IMG/VR virus record: IMGVR_UViG_3300032284_002059
Coordinates: 1 to 41,991 of that record
DNA: 41,991 nucleotides
Source: a virus
Direction: 5' to 3' (one strand)
Under the pieces are notes generated by a model, which searched no databases, had not been told where the DNA came from, and worked only from the letters and a program-made list of their open reading frames with translations. The translations under genes and the position numbers were made by a program. Shown one piece after another: positions 1 to 7,326 of the stretch (its first letter is position 1; every line of letters begins with the position of its first letter).

Positions 1-86
1 GAGAATGCTACAAAATCTTTAGATGCATCAGATGTAACTGCACCTACAAAGTTTTGATACTTATTAAAATCAACTTTATCAATCAT
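1..86 (-). CDS. N-terminus of the gene after gene 41 (cut by window edge)
   Basis: An ATG overlaps the gene 41 stop codon in an ATGA arrangement, and the frame stays open to the window edge. The 28 visible residues begin MIDKVDFNKYQNFVGAVTSD. In cyanophages a MazG-like nucleotide pyrophosphohydrolase often starts with a similar tyrosine/phenylalanine helix ending in VTS-x-AS, so this is a possible identity from memory only. No catalytic motif is visible because the gene is truncated. The overlap implies translational coupling to the helicase gene and membership of the polymerase/recombinase operon. Confidence 0.6.
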   Translation of the reverse strand, partial: MIDKVDFNKYQNFVGAVTSDASKDFVAF

Positions 87-1465
87 TGGAATTTAAAATT
101 TGCGAATTTTTCTTTTTTGGGCTGTTCTTTATTATTATACTCTTCATCTTGCCCAGAGTCAAGTATGTCCTGTTGAGCACTTTGTTCAACATCAAAGAGA
201 CGCATCTTTGCCCTATCAATACCAAGAACAAATCTCTTGTTCATAGTAGGGTCATTATATCTATTCTTTAACTGTTTGACCATAATCTGACCCATCTGTT
301 CCAAATCCTCTGTACTGATGAGAGCAAACATAAGGTCAGCAGTAGCTGGGAGACCAAAAGATTCACTGGTATCAGTGAGATCGACATCACTATTACCATA
401 GCCACTCCTAGTAGTTTGTGTGGCACTGACAATTGGGACATTGTGTTCAACTGCAAGTCCTCTAAGTTCTTCTGCAATTGCTTTGACATATGAATATGAA
501 TTTACTGAGAAATTACTTTTATACCTAGAAGACCCACAAATATTAAGATAATCAATAAAGATAATATCAGGTCTAAAGGATTTCTTAAGAGCAAGTTCAT
601 TAAGAAGTGCCTTGAAGTGTCCAGAGTGTGCAGATGCAGTTGGGTACTCTTTAATAATCAATGTACCTTGAGTCTTCTTGGAAAGAGTATTTACCTTAGT
701 ATCAAACATATTCTTAGGCAAATCTTGAATATCTTTGATATTTACATTTAGGAGGTTAGCGTCAATCCTTTCTGCAATGCGCTCTTCTGCCATTTCAAGC
801 GTAATGTACAGTACGTTCCGTCCTTGGAGCAGGATGGAGCTAGCCACATGGCACATGAATAGGCTTTTCCCGACGCCAGTACCAGCAAGTGCGATATTGA
901 GAGTTTTAGAAGGGAGACCTCCCTTTGTAATTTTGTTGAAATAATCCAGGTCAAATGGCAGTTTGTCTTCTTTTCTGTGATAAGATTCATATCTTTGTTC
1001 GTAATCCTTTAAGTAATCGTGTCCAATGTTATTATCAAATCCAACTGCAAGTGCTTCTTGAAGAATAGAAGGAATAGAATCTCTTGATTTCTTTTCATCT
1101 TTGCCATCAGCAATCTTAATACTTTCTATAAGTGCAAGATAGATTGCTTTGTCTTTACACCACTTTTCAGTAGTATCAACTAGCCAATTTTTATCTGCTG
1201 TAGAATCATCAAGATTTCCAACATACTCACAAATATTCTTGTAAGTATCTTCCGTAATATCTGTTCTTTTTTCTGTTTCAATTAAAAGAACTTCTTTTGT
1301 GGCAAGGTCATCATAAGCAACAATAAACTTACAAATCTCCTCAAAAACTACTCTCTCATGAATGTTCTCAAAGTATTCAGTTTTAATGAAAGGAAGAACC
1401 TTTCTACAATATTCATTATTAAAAAGTAAATTTCTTAAGATAGTAGTTTCTACTTTTTCCATCAT
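83..1465 (-). CDS. 41: Replicative DNA helicase gp41 (DnaB/RecA-fold)
   Basis: Hexameric 5'-3' helicase that unwinds DNA ahead of the phage polymerase and works with the primase. The 460 residues (T4 gp41 has 475) show an N-terminal helical collar (about 1-150), then a RecA-fold motor. Walker A is AGTGVGKS at about 194-201, Walker B is IIFIDYLN at about 301-308, and a conserved ATQTTRS follows at about 344. Two consecutive ATG codons overlap the uvsX stop. A GGAGG sits directly before the first ATG, so the second (1462) has slightly better spacing. The gene lies downstream of 43 and uvsX, as in T4-like cyanophages. The C-terminus overlaps the next gene by four bases. Confidence 0.96.
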   Translation of the reverse strand: MMEKVETTILRNLLFNNEYCRKVLPFIKTEYFENIHERVVFEEICKFIVAYDDLATKEVLLIETEKRTDITEDTYKNICEYVGNLDDSTADKNWLVDTTEKWCKDKAIYLALIESIKIADGKDEKKSRDSIPSILQEALAVGFDNNIGHDYLKDYEQRYESYHRKEDKLPFDLDYFNKITKGGLPSKTLNIALAGTGVGKSLFMCHVASSILLQGRNVLYITLEMAEERIAERIDANLLNVNIKDIQDLPKNMFDTKVNTLSKKTQGTLIIKEYPTASAHSGHFKALLNELALKKSFRPDIIFIDYLNICGSSRYKSNFSVNSYSYVKAIAEELRGLAVEHNVPIVSATQTTRSGYGNSDVDLTDTSESFGLPATADLMFALISTEDLEQMGQIMVKQLKNRYNDPTMNKRFVLGIDRAKMRLFDVEQSAQQDILDSGQDEEYNNKEQPKKEKFANFKFQ

Positions 1466-2466
1466 CCTCCATAACTAAAGTGTTTTCTTGCAATCTCATC
1501 AAGTGCCTGCATTACTTCTGGGGTAAAGTATTTTTCTGGTTCTGCTAGAATTTGTTTTGCATAGATTTTCTTGCCATCAATTTCATAACGTCCTGCGACA
1601 TTCTTCCAGATTCCCCCAAGCTCACCAAGCTCAAGAAGACCATAGTACTTATCCAAGCCCCGCTCATCATAATACAAACGGACTTCCACATCTTGATTCT
1701 CCTTACTCAAACGTGACTTGGCAGTTTTACATTTAATAATGTTGCCAATGACTTCTGTTCCATCTTTTTCTTTTTTCTTGGATAGATGAATAATAGTAGA
1801 AGCAGCATATTTGAGACCACTACCACCACCCATTTCTTTTGTTGGAACATAAGCACCAATCACATCATAGGTATGATTAGTTACAATCATTGGAATGTTT
1901 GCCTGACCCAGTTTTAAGGTAAGCATTCTGAATGCACCTTTAATCAGTTGGGATTTAGTCATATCCCTTACCTCTTTATCATTCAAGGCATCATTAATCT
2001 CCTTACTGGTTGAGAGCATTCCCAAAGAGTCTAGCACAAACATGCAAGGACTGCGATCCCCTTCAGGTTTCTTCATATACAGATCAACTGCCTTGAGTGC
2101 CTTGCCACGAAAATCTTCTACGGTGACAACATTGACAACAACCAAGCGAGTTGTGTCAACACCTCTCCCCTCCAATAAGGATCGTGTGATTGCAGCTTCA
2201 GTATCGAAGTACAAACAATATCCAGTAGGATTATTATCAAGGAAATTTTTGACCACTGCCAGACTAAAGAAAGTTTTTCCAGTGCTTGTTTCCCCCGCAA
2301 TTGCAGTAATTTTATTACCAGATACCCCACCAAAGATACTCCCACTAACAAGAGCATTAAATATGTGACTACCAGTGTCCACATAAGTTTCAGTTTCGTC
2401 AATCTCTGATGCCAGTTGTGTGTATTCTCCACCAATCTCTTTTACAATATCTTTTAAAAAGTCCAT
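1462..2466 (-). CDS. uvsX: UvsX RecA-like recombinase
   Basis: Strand-exchange protein that forms filaments on ssDNA, loaded by UvsY, and drives recombination-dependent replication. The 334 residues (T4 UvsX is about 390) show Walker A GETSTGKT at 58-65, Walker B MFVLDSLG at about 142-149, and the glycine-rich GGGSGLKYAAS of DNA-binding loop L2 near 220. The shorter length suggests a trimmed C-terminal region compared with T4. It starts three bases after the gene 43 stop and overlaps gene 41, so the three replication proteins are translated in series from one message. Confidence 0.96.
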   Translation of the reverse strand: MDFLKDIVKEIGGEYTQLASEIDETETYVDTGSHIFNALVSGSIFGGVSGNKITAIAGETSTGKTFFSLAVVKNFLDNNPTGYCLYFDTEAAITRSLLEGRGVDTTRLVVVNVVTVEDFRGKALKAVDLYMKKPEGDRSPCMFVLDSLGMLSTSKEINDALNDKEVRDMTKSQLIKGAFRMLTLKLGQANIPMIVTNHTYDVIGAYVPTKEMGGGSGLKYAASTIIHLSKKKEKDGTEVIGNIIKCKTAKSRLSKENQDVEVRLYYDERGLDKYYGLLELGELGGIWKNVAGRYEIDGKKIYAKQILAEPEKYFTPEVMQALDEIARKHFSYGG

Positions 2467-2468
2467 AG

Positions 2469-4961
2469 TTAACTAAAAAATGATTCTAATGTGTTTTTCT
2501 TTTCAGTGCCCCAACCAATACACTGAAGAATAGTCTTTAAAGGTTCAAGAAAACTTTTCTCAAACTGAAGTTCATAATCAATATATTTACCAAGATTTAA
2601 TTCTTTAGGAAACTGTTGAATAAAAGAAATCACATTTTCCCTGATTGGGTTTGCCTTTTTAAGGTAACAGAATTTAATCTTTTCCCCATTATTAATAATA
2701 GGATATTTATTGTCCAAGTTATTCTCCTTGATGTAATGATTATACAGCAGAACTCCCCTAACGTGAATAGGAGTTCCCTTCTCATAAATCATACTATAGG
2801 ACTTATACTTATTGATATTGTTAGCAGATCTTGGGAAAGAAATCTCTTCTGGTGGAAGACTATAAAAATACTTTCTACTTTTATTAATATACTCAATCAT
2901 ATCATCTTCTGTTTTAGTCATGATAATCTTGAATGCTTCTTTAATCATAGACCTACAAGGAGCAGGCGTTGAAGATTTAACTGCTTCCATTCCCATAATC
3001 TTAAGTTTAGGTTCAGAATATCTTACCCCCTCACTATCCCAAACATTAAGAATGTATCTTTTCTTGGCAGTCCAGATACCTCTTTCTGCAATGTTTTCCC
3101 TCTTCATCTGCATCTTTTGAGAATATGCATTCATATAATCTGCAAGTTCTTGGTAGCAACTTTCAATATACTTTTCAAATTCCACCTTACAGATTTTATC
3201 AAGAAAATTGACAATACTTTCTGTGCCCTTTTCCTTTCCTCCAAATATATTTTCTACCAAAGGACCCATATTAAGGTAGATAGAATCAGTATCAGAAGCA
3301 ATTACATAATCTTTATCCTTTGTCTTTAGGATTTTATTAAGATGAGAATTCATTTTATCTTCAATCCAACGAATTGAGACTTGACCAGAAAGCGTAACTG
3401 CCTCTGCATTCTCCAACTTATAATATCTAAAGTACTCATTTCCAACAGCACCATATGCACTATTAAGTTGAATCTTTCTTGCCATTTGGATGTTCTTACA
3501 TCTGGAGATTTCCTTTTCCAATTCTTTGGTAGGAGTTTTCTCATACTGTTGTTGTGCAGCAAGCATCTTCTTTTTATAGATGGTACGATCTTTATAGATC
3601 TTGTCCATCAGTTCTGGAAGGAATCCACGAATATCTTTCCTATACATTGACCCATTTGGACAAACTGCATATGAGAAATCTTCTGGAATTTGGATTTGTT
3701 TTTTGAGAACCTTATCTACAGAAATATTCAGAAATTTATCTTCTACTAAAGTTTCTGGGCTTATGTTGTATTGCATAATCAGGTGGGGGTACAGACTATT
3801 AAGGTCAAAAGAGACTACCCAATCATGCCTACCCACAATAGGATCCTTTACATATGCTCCAGCATACTTCTGATCCTTTTTATTTTGCACCTTAAATGGA
3901 ATTACAATATCCCTTTCTTTCAGATAGTTATAGATGATGGAATCCCACATCCTTACCTGATAGAAAACATCATTATAGTTACTCTTTGAGTCATATGCCA
4001 TAGTAATAGCAAGCTCAATTAGTTTCATCTTGTCTTCCAAACGGTCAACAAGTTCCACGTCCTTAATGTTATATTCCACAAACTTTTGCCAATCTTTAGT
4101 ATAAAACTCCTTAAAAGTATCATACTCACTGTGATCCAACTTTTGCTGTCCAAGTTCTACATTCGCAATATGATCCAACCTATAAGATTCTTGATTTGTA
4201 TAAGTAAATTTTTTATACAAATTCAAATAGTCAAGTACAGTAATACCTGCAATATCATATATCTTATTGGTTCTTCCAATAACAGTTACTTCCCCCTCTG
4301 TAACAATTCCCCAAGGAGATAGTTGCTTTGCAACCTTCTCTCCAAGAACTTTACAAAGACGACCATAAAGATATGGAATATCATAAAAGTCACAATTCCA
4401 TCCAGTAATTACTTCTGGGTGATTATTTTCCCAATAGAACATAAACTGATCTAACAGGTCTGCCTCACCATTACATTGATAATACCTAACCTTTGGATTT
4501 GTATTAATAAATGATTTAACACCCCAAGTAAAAATATTCTTAGTAGTATAATCTTGAATAGAAATACTAAGAAGTTCTTCTTGACAAGATTCTACATCAG
4601 GAAATCCATTCTCAGATGCTACCTCAATATCAATAGTAATCAACTTGATCTTATTGATATCAAACTTTACTTCATTTGGATATGTCTCAGAAATATATTG
4701 ATTAATATATCTGGTATTACCATACAAAGTAAAGTTATCTATATTTTCATATTTACTAATGAAGTCTCTAGTTTCTCTAATGGTTCCAGGTTTAATTTCC
4801 TCAACATAATTTCCCTCAAGAGTTTTATATTTTGTTTTCTTTTTACTGGGAACAAAAAGAGTGGGATAAAAAGGTTCCCTATTCTTAAAATGCTCACCAT
4901 TATCAAAACCTCTGGAAAGTATTTCATTTCCAACAAGAACTACATTAGTATAATATTTCAT
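2469..4961 (-). CDS. 43: Family B DNA polymerase gp43
   Basis: Replicative polymerase with 3'-5' proofreading. Exonuclease motifs are clear: DIE with D111 and E113 (Exo I), WNCDFYDIPYL with D191 (Exo II) and YNIKDVELVD with D301 (Exo III). Polymerase motifs are SFDLNSLYP (motif A, D386), KIQLNSAYGAVGN (motif B, about 496-508) and ASDTDSIY (motif C, D557 and D559). It has 830 residues against about 898 in T4, and it is not split or interrupted by an intein. The C-terminus ends LESFFS, the kind of hydrophobic tail that docks on the gp45 clamp. The ATG overlaps the upstream stop as ATGA. Confidence 0.98.
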   Translation of the reverse strand: MKYYTNVVLVGNEILSRGFDNGEHFKNREPFYPTLFVPSKKKTKYKTLEGNYVEEIKPGTIRETRDFISKYENIDNFTLYGNTRYINQYISETYPNEVKFDINKIKLITIDIEVASENGFPDVESCQEELLSISIQDYTTKNIFTWGVKSFINTNPKVRYYQCNGEADLLDQFMFYWENNHPEVITGWNCDFYDIPYLYGRLCKVLGEKVAKQLSPWGIVTEGEVTVIGRTNKIYDIAGITVLDYLNLYKKFTYTNQESYRLDHIANVELGQQKLDHSEYDTFKEFYTKDWQKFVEYNIKDVELVDRLEDKMKLIELAITMAYDSKSNYNDVFYQVRMWDSIIYNYLKERDIVIPFKVQNKKDQKYAGAYVKDPIVGRHDWVVSFDLNSLYPHLIMQYNISPETLVEDKFLNISVDKVLKKQIQIPEDFSYAVCPNGSMYRKDIRGFLPELMDKIYKDRTIYKKKMLAAQQQYEKTPTKELEKEISRCKNIQMARKIQLNSAYGAVGNEYFRYYKLENAEAVTLSGQVSIRWIEDKMNSHLNKILKTKDKDYVIASDTDSIYLNMGPLVENIFGGKEKGTESIVNFLDKICKVEFEKYIESCYQELADYMNAYSQKMQMKRENIAERGIWTAKKRYILNVWDSEGVRYSEPKLKIMGMEAVKSSTPAPCRSMIKEAFKIIMTKTEDDMIEYINKSRKYFYSLPPEEISFPRSANNINKYKSYSMIYEKGTPIHVRGVLLYNHYIKENNLDNKYPIINNGEKIKFCYLKKANPIRENVISFIQQFPKELNLGKYIDYELQFEKSFLEPLKTILQCIGWGTEKKNTLESFFS

Positions 4962-5221
4962 TTAATAGTTTTTAAGTAAAGTTCAATTTGATCTGGTTTT
5001 GGATCAACAATAGTAAAGATAGAATCAGAATGAATCATAAGTTCTCGTTGGTCAGTAAAAACTGGCCACTTTTTCATATCATATGTTGTAGCATCTGATA
5101 CAAACATTTGACAAGGATTGACCAATCTACAATCTGGACCCCCCAACTCAGTTTCTACTTCATGCACTTCTGTAACTAGAATAGCATCATTCTTTAGAAT
5201 CAGTATTTTCAGATTTTCCAT
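4958..5221 (-). CDS. Small Sm-like barrel protein, copy C
   Basis: A protein of 87 residues with no T4 namesake. Its plan matches two other genes in the window (stops at 5187 and 13436): an opening hydrophobic strand (ILILKNDAILVTEVHEV), a variable loop, the turn RLVNP, then a conserved WP or PW pair and a final strand IFTIVDPKPDQIELYL. This short five-strand layout with a conserved xNP turn is what an Sm/LSm-like barrel would give, but the fold is inferred by eye. The gene overlaps its upstream relative by 35 bases and the polymerase start by four, so it is coupled to gene 43. Confidence 0.85.
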   Translation of the reverse strand: MENLKILILKNDAILVTEVHEVETELGGPDCRLVNPCQMFVSDATTYDMKKWPVFTDQRELMIHSDSIFTIVDPKPDQIELYLKTIK

Positions 5222-5492
5222 TTAAGTTCTCCAAATAAGAATTTTTAACTTCATCAAGGGGCTCAAGGATAGAAACTACCCAATCGCAAGGAATTGGAAC
5301 AGTTTTGTTCTTAGAAAGTGCAGCATAAGGATAAAAAGAAACCCCTGCAGGAATATCAGAATTTCCATCTTCCAATCTAACAAGATAAGGATTTTCTAGA
5401 AGATATCCTACAACTTTATCCCCAGAAAGCATTTCCTTTACATCAGCAACAACGTCTTCATAAGATTTTAAAATCAAAAGTTTGACAGACAT
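5187..5492 (-). CDS. Small Sm-like barrel protein, copy B
   Basis: A protein of 101 residues and first gene of the polymerase operon. The longest frame begins at a TTG (5507), but the ATG at 5492, nine bases after a GAGG, gives the start MSVKLLILKSYEDVVADVKE. It shares with its neighbour and with the gene ending at 13436 the order strand, xLENP turn, a proline/aromatic pair (FYPY), then VVSILEPLDEVKNSYL. The C-terminal 10-15 residues are polar and probably disordered. A sigma70-like promoter lies just upstream. The function is unknown; RNA binding or ring formation is only a guess from the supposed fold. Confidence 0.85.
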   Translation of the reverse strand: MSVKLLILKSYEDVVADVKEMLSGDKVVGYLLENPYLVRLEDGNSDIPAGVSFYPYAALSKNKTVPIPCDWVVSILEPLDEVKNSYLENLNGKSENTDSKE

Positions 5493-5515
5493 AATTTTAT
5501 ACCTCAATAATTTAT

Positions 5516-5543
5516 TTTATAAAGTGTTTGATGTCATCATCAA
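5516..5543 (-). promoter_or_regulatory. Sigma70-like promoter of the polymerase operon
   Basis: On the minus strand TTGATG (5538-5543) and TATAAA (5516-5521) are separated by 16 bases. This lies 24 bases before the ATG at 5492 and downstream of the terminator at 5593-5632, where a fresh start is needed for gene 43, uvsX and 41. It is a two-hexamer match found by eye. Confidence 0.45.
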
Positions 5544-5592
5544 TCATAACCATCCTACCACCATCTTTGAGTTTTAGCAAGGTCCCATTACG

Positions 5593-5632
5593 CAAAAAAG
5601 AGGGGGATGGATGGTCTTAGTCATCCTCCCCC
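5593..5632 (-). terminator. Rho-independent terminator after the hsp20 unit
   Basis: Read on the minus strand, GGGGGAGGATG pairs with CATCCATCCCCC (11 pairs with one bulged base) around an eight-base loop and is followed by TCTTTTTT. It separates the hsp20 unit from the polymerase operon. Confidence 0.85.
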
Positions 5633-5635
5633 AGC

Positions 5636-5661
5636 GGCAACGATAGTCAATAGTATTTATC
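5636..5661 (-). repeat. Promoter-like direct repeat, copy A
   Basis: Minus-strand GATAAATACTATTGA followed by CTATCGTTGCC. It shares 14 of its first 15 bases, and the following GTTGCC, with the copy at 6293-6314. The GATAAATA core (5654-5661) is one mismatch from the T4 late promoter TATAAATA. This copy overlaps the stop of the 39-residue gene and lies directly before a terminator. Confidence 0.6.
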
Positions 5662-5779
5662 ACTCACGCTTTCTTTTAAATGCACAAACCTTTTTTCCAG
5701 GTGCCATTTTATAATCTACGGTTTTACCATAACAATTAATCTTTGGTTTTTGGGGTTTGGTTCCAAAATCACCCTGCAT
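5660..5779 (-). CDS. Small basic protein of 39 residues
   Basis: Short frame starting at an ATG inside the last codons of hsp20 and ending in TGA before the terminator. The sequence MQGDFGTKPQKPKINCYGKT continues with two further basic stretches and one more cysteine, giving a strongly basic peptide with Cys16 and a second Cys near 33. The coupled start, fitting between hsp20 and the terminator, and the lack of other content in this stretch support it as a real gene. No family is recognised. Nucleic-acid binding is plausible from charge only. Confidence 0.6.
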   Translation of the reverse strand: MQGDFGTKPQKPKINCYGKTVDYKMAPGKKVCAFKRKRE

Positions 5780-6248
5780 TTCCTGGACTATCTGCATAAA
5801 CTCCTGAAATGACTTCATATACTTTCCTCTTCTGATGCTCTGGAATAACTCTATTTAGTTTAATAGTAAGTAATCCATCCTCAAAGGCAACATCACCTAC
5901 AACTACATCATCTGATAAAGTCCAAGAGCGAGTAAATGCCCTCTTTGCCAATCCTTTGTATATGTATTCACTATCAGAATTACTAACTTTCTTTGCTTCT
6001 ACAAAAAGTTTGTTCCATTCTGTAGTAACTTCAATATCTTCTTTTTTATATCCAGCAAGTGCAATTTCCAATCTAAAATCAACATTACTTTCTTTGACTA
6101 GATTGTATGGGGGATAGTTAGTATGAGATTCAAAAGCAGTATCAAATCTCTTAAACCATTCATCCATTCCAATGCTATTTTTTTGTATATCTAACAAATA
6201 CTTTGCAGTTTGTGGTACTGTCATAGTAAATGAACTTGTTCCAAACAT
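5769..6248 (-). CDS. hsp20: Small heat shock protein Hsp20 (alpha-crystallin type)
   Basis: ATP-independent chaperone that holds unfolding proteins; in T4-like marine phages it is thought to help during infection or virion assembly. The 159 residues have a short N-terminal arm and an alpha-crystallin domain from about 53 to 145: FRLEIALAGYKKEDIEV, then FTRSWTLSDDV, then the hallmark AFEDGLLTIKLNRVIPE. A strong AAGGAGG lies six bases before the ATG. It stands alone between two terminators with the 39-residue gene, and two copies of a promoter-like repeat flank the pair. Hsp20 genes are common in cyanophages and absent from T4. Confidence 0.95.
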   Translation of the reverse strand: MFGTSSFTMTVPQTAKYLLDIQKNSIGMDEWFKRFDTAFESHTNYPPYNLVKESNVDFRLEIALAGYKKEDIEVTTEWNKLFVEAKKVSNSDSEYIYKGLAKRAFTRSWTLSDDVVVGDVAFEDGLLTIKLNRVIPEHQKRKVYEVISGVYADSPGNAG

Positions 6249-6292
6249 AATAGACCTCCTTAAAGCGTCTGTAAGTGAATGATGTCCCCTAA

Positions 6293-6314
6293 GGCAACAT
6301 CAATAGTATATATC
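6293..6314 (-). repeat. Promoter-like direct repeat, copy B, before hsp20
   Basis: Minus-strand GATATATACTATTGATGTTGCC, nearly identical to the copy at 5636-5661. It lies between the regA terminator and the hsp20 ribosome site. TATACT or the GATATATA block could act as a -10 element for hsp20, with no convincing -35. Confidence 0.6.
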
Positions 6315-6323
6315 TACAGATAC

Positions 6324-6347
6324 AAAAAAAGGGAGTGTAGAACTCCC
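6324..6347 (-). terminator. Rho-independent terminator after regA
   Basis: Minus-strand GGGAGT, five-base loop TCTAC, ACTCCC, then seven T residues, eight bases past the regA stop. It marks the end of the long 55-47-46-45-44-62-regA operon. Confidence 0.88.
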
Positions 6348-6354
6348 TATAGTT

Positions 6355-6795
6355 TTATTCAGTTATTTCTACTTTCTTCTTTTTGGCACCAATATTATAT
6401 TTGGTCTCAAGAATCCAATCATCTTTGTCCTTATAAGAAAGAACTTTAATTTGATTCAAGGGTGCAATATCTTGAATTTTTGATGCATCATTGACTGTAA
6501 CCAAACCCCAATCAGCAATCAATTGGGCAATTCTATTACGTCTTTGAATATCATTCACTGTAATATTAGCGTGCTTGCCATCAAGTGCAAACAACTCCTT
6601 AAAATGAACAAGATAATATCTACCTTGCTTATGAAGGATATGACAAGATTGATAGATTTTCTTTTCTTTACGAGATGCCACACCAATTCTGGTGAGTGTT
6701 TCTCTAACCTTAAGAAAATCATCAGGTTCATTTAGGGTAACTTCTACCATTTGGTCTGGGGACCAATTCACTTCAGGCTCATTAACAACGCTCAT
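6355..6795 (-). CDS. regA: RegA translational repressor
   Basis: Site-specific mRNA-binding protein that represses translation of early phage messages by covering their initiation regions. The 146 residues (T4 RegA has 122) contain the family pattern MVEVTLNEPDDFLKVRETLTRIG, then IYQSCHILHKQGRYYLVHFKELFALDGK, then RRNRIAQLIADWGL. The N-terminus is about ten residues longer than in T4, and the tail ends in a lysine-rich stretch. It overlaps the gene 62 stop as ATGA and is last in the clamp-loader operon, as in T4 (45-44-62-regA). Confidence 0.94.
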   Translation of the reverse strand: MSVVNEPEVNWSPDQMVEVTLNEPDDFLKVRETLTRIGVASRKEKKIYQSCHILHKQGRYYLVHFKELFALDGKHANITVNDIQRRNRIAQLIADWGLVTVNDASKIQDIAPLNQIKVLSYKDKDDWILETKYNIGAKKKKVEITE

Positions 6796-7178
6796 TTTTT
6801 TCCTCCAGTTTCAAGTTTTTGTTTAATAAAATTAAGTTGTTCATCTGACAGAATTCTCAAAGCTTGTTTTGCTTTCTCATTACTATAACCATAGTAAGAT
6901 TTAACTACTTCAATATCTTTGATTTTTTCTTGCCTTAACCAAGGAGAGAATCTCTTCTTTTTCCTGATAATATTTATAAGAAAATCATATTGCAGTTTTT
7001 TGTCTAATGAGGAATACTTATTCATTTCATTAGCATACATTAAACAATCAATATGTCCAGATAAACACCTATTAATAATATAGGGAGCATAATCTGCTAT
7101 GGAAGAAAGGTCTTCTTCCATAATATTTTTTTTAGTTTGGTTGATTGAGTTTAACCAATCCTTTAATTCAATTTTCAT
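6792..7178 (-). CDS. 62: Clamp loader small subunit gp62
   Basis: Partner of gp44 in the sliding-clamp loader. The reading frame is open further upstream (to 7289), but the ATG at 7178 gives the family-like start MKIELKDWLNSINQTKKNIM. It also overlaps the stop of the preceding 52-residue gene, so it was preferred. The 128 residues are shorter than T4 gp62 (187). Recognisable segments are YAPYIINRCLSGHIDCLMYANEMN, DKKLQYDFLINIIRKKKRFSPW and VKSYYGYSNEKAKQAL, typical of cyanophage gp62. It is followed by regA with a four-base overlap. Confidence 0.93.
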   Translation of the reverse strand: MKIELKDWLNSINQTKKNIMEEDLSSIADYAPYIINRCLSGHIDCLMYANEMNKYSSLDKKLQYDFLINIIRKKKRFSPWLRQEKIKDIEVVKSYYGYSNEKAKQALRILSDEQLNFIKQKLETGGKK

Positions 7179-7326
7179 TCTTATAGGTTGGAGGATGAAA
7201 ATTACAATACTCATTAAATACAATCTTGCATTCTTTATGAGTAAGCTTACAATATTCTGCTGCTTTTGGAAGATTCCATTTAGCAACAAAAAGCATTTCC
7301 ATTGCTTCCCTAGTTTCAGGTCTCAT
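7168..7326 (-). CDS. 52-residue protein between genes 44 and 62
   Basis: Small frame whose ATG lies inside the last codons of gene 44 (stop at 7323) and whose TGA overlaps the gene 62 start. The coupling on both sides supports a real gene. The protein begins MRPETREAMEMLFVAKWNLP and continues with a second helix containing AAEYC-x-LTHKEC. The pattern of a helix, KAAEYCKLTH and another helix looks like a compact helix-turn-helix, which would fit a DNA-binding accessory of the clamp loader. That is inference; T4 has no equivalent gene here. Confidence 0.75.
   Translation of the reverse strand: MRPETREAMEMLFVAKWNLPKAAEYCKLTHKECKIVFNEYCNFHPPTYKNEN

Noticed and set aside
5512-5595. Tiny frame of 27 codons from a TTG, overlapping the terminator
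   Set aside because: No ATG at a suitable place, no ribosome site, and it begins in the T-run of a terminator; coding is not supported, although a protein-like KLKDGGRMVMIDDD stretch is present.
6792-7289. Longer version of gp62 starting at 7289
   Set aside because: The extra 37 residues do not look like gp62 and overlap most of the 52-residue gene; the ATG at 7178 gives the usual family start.
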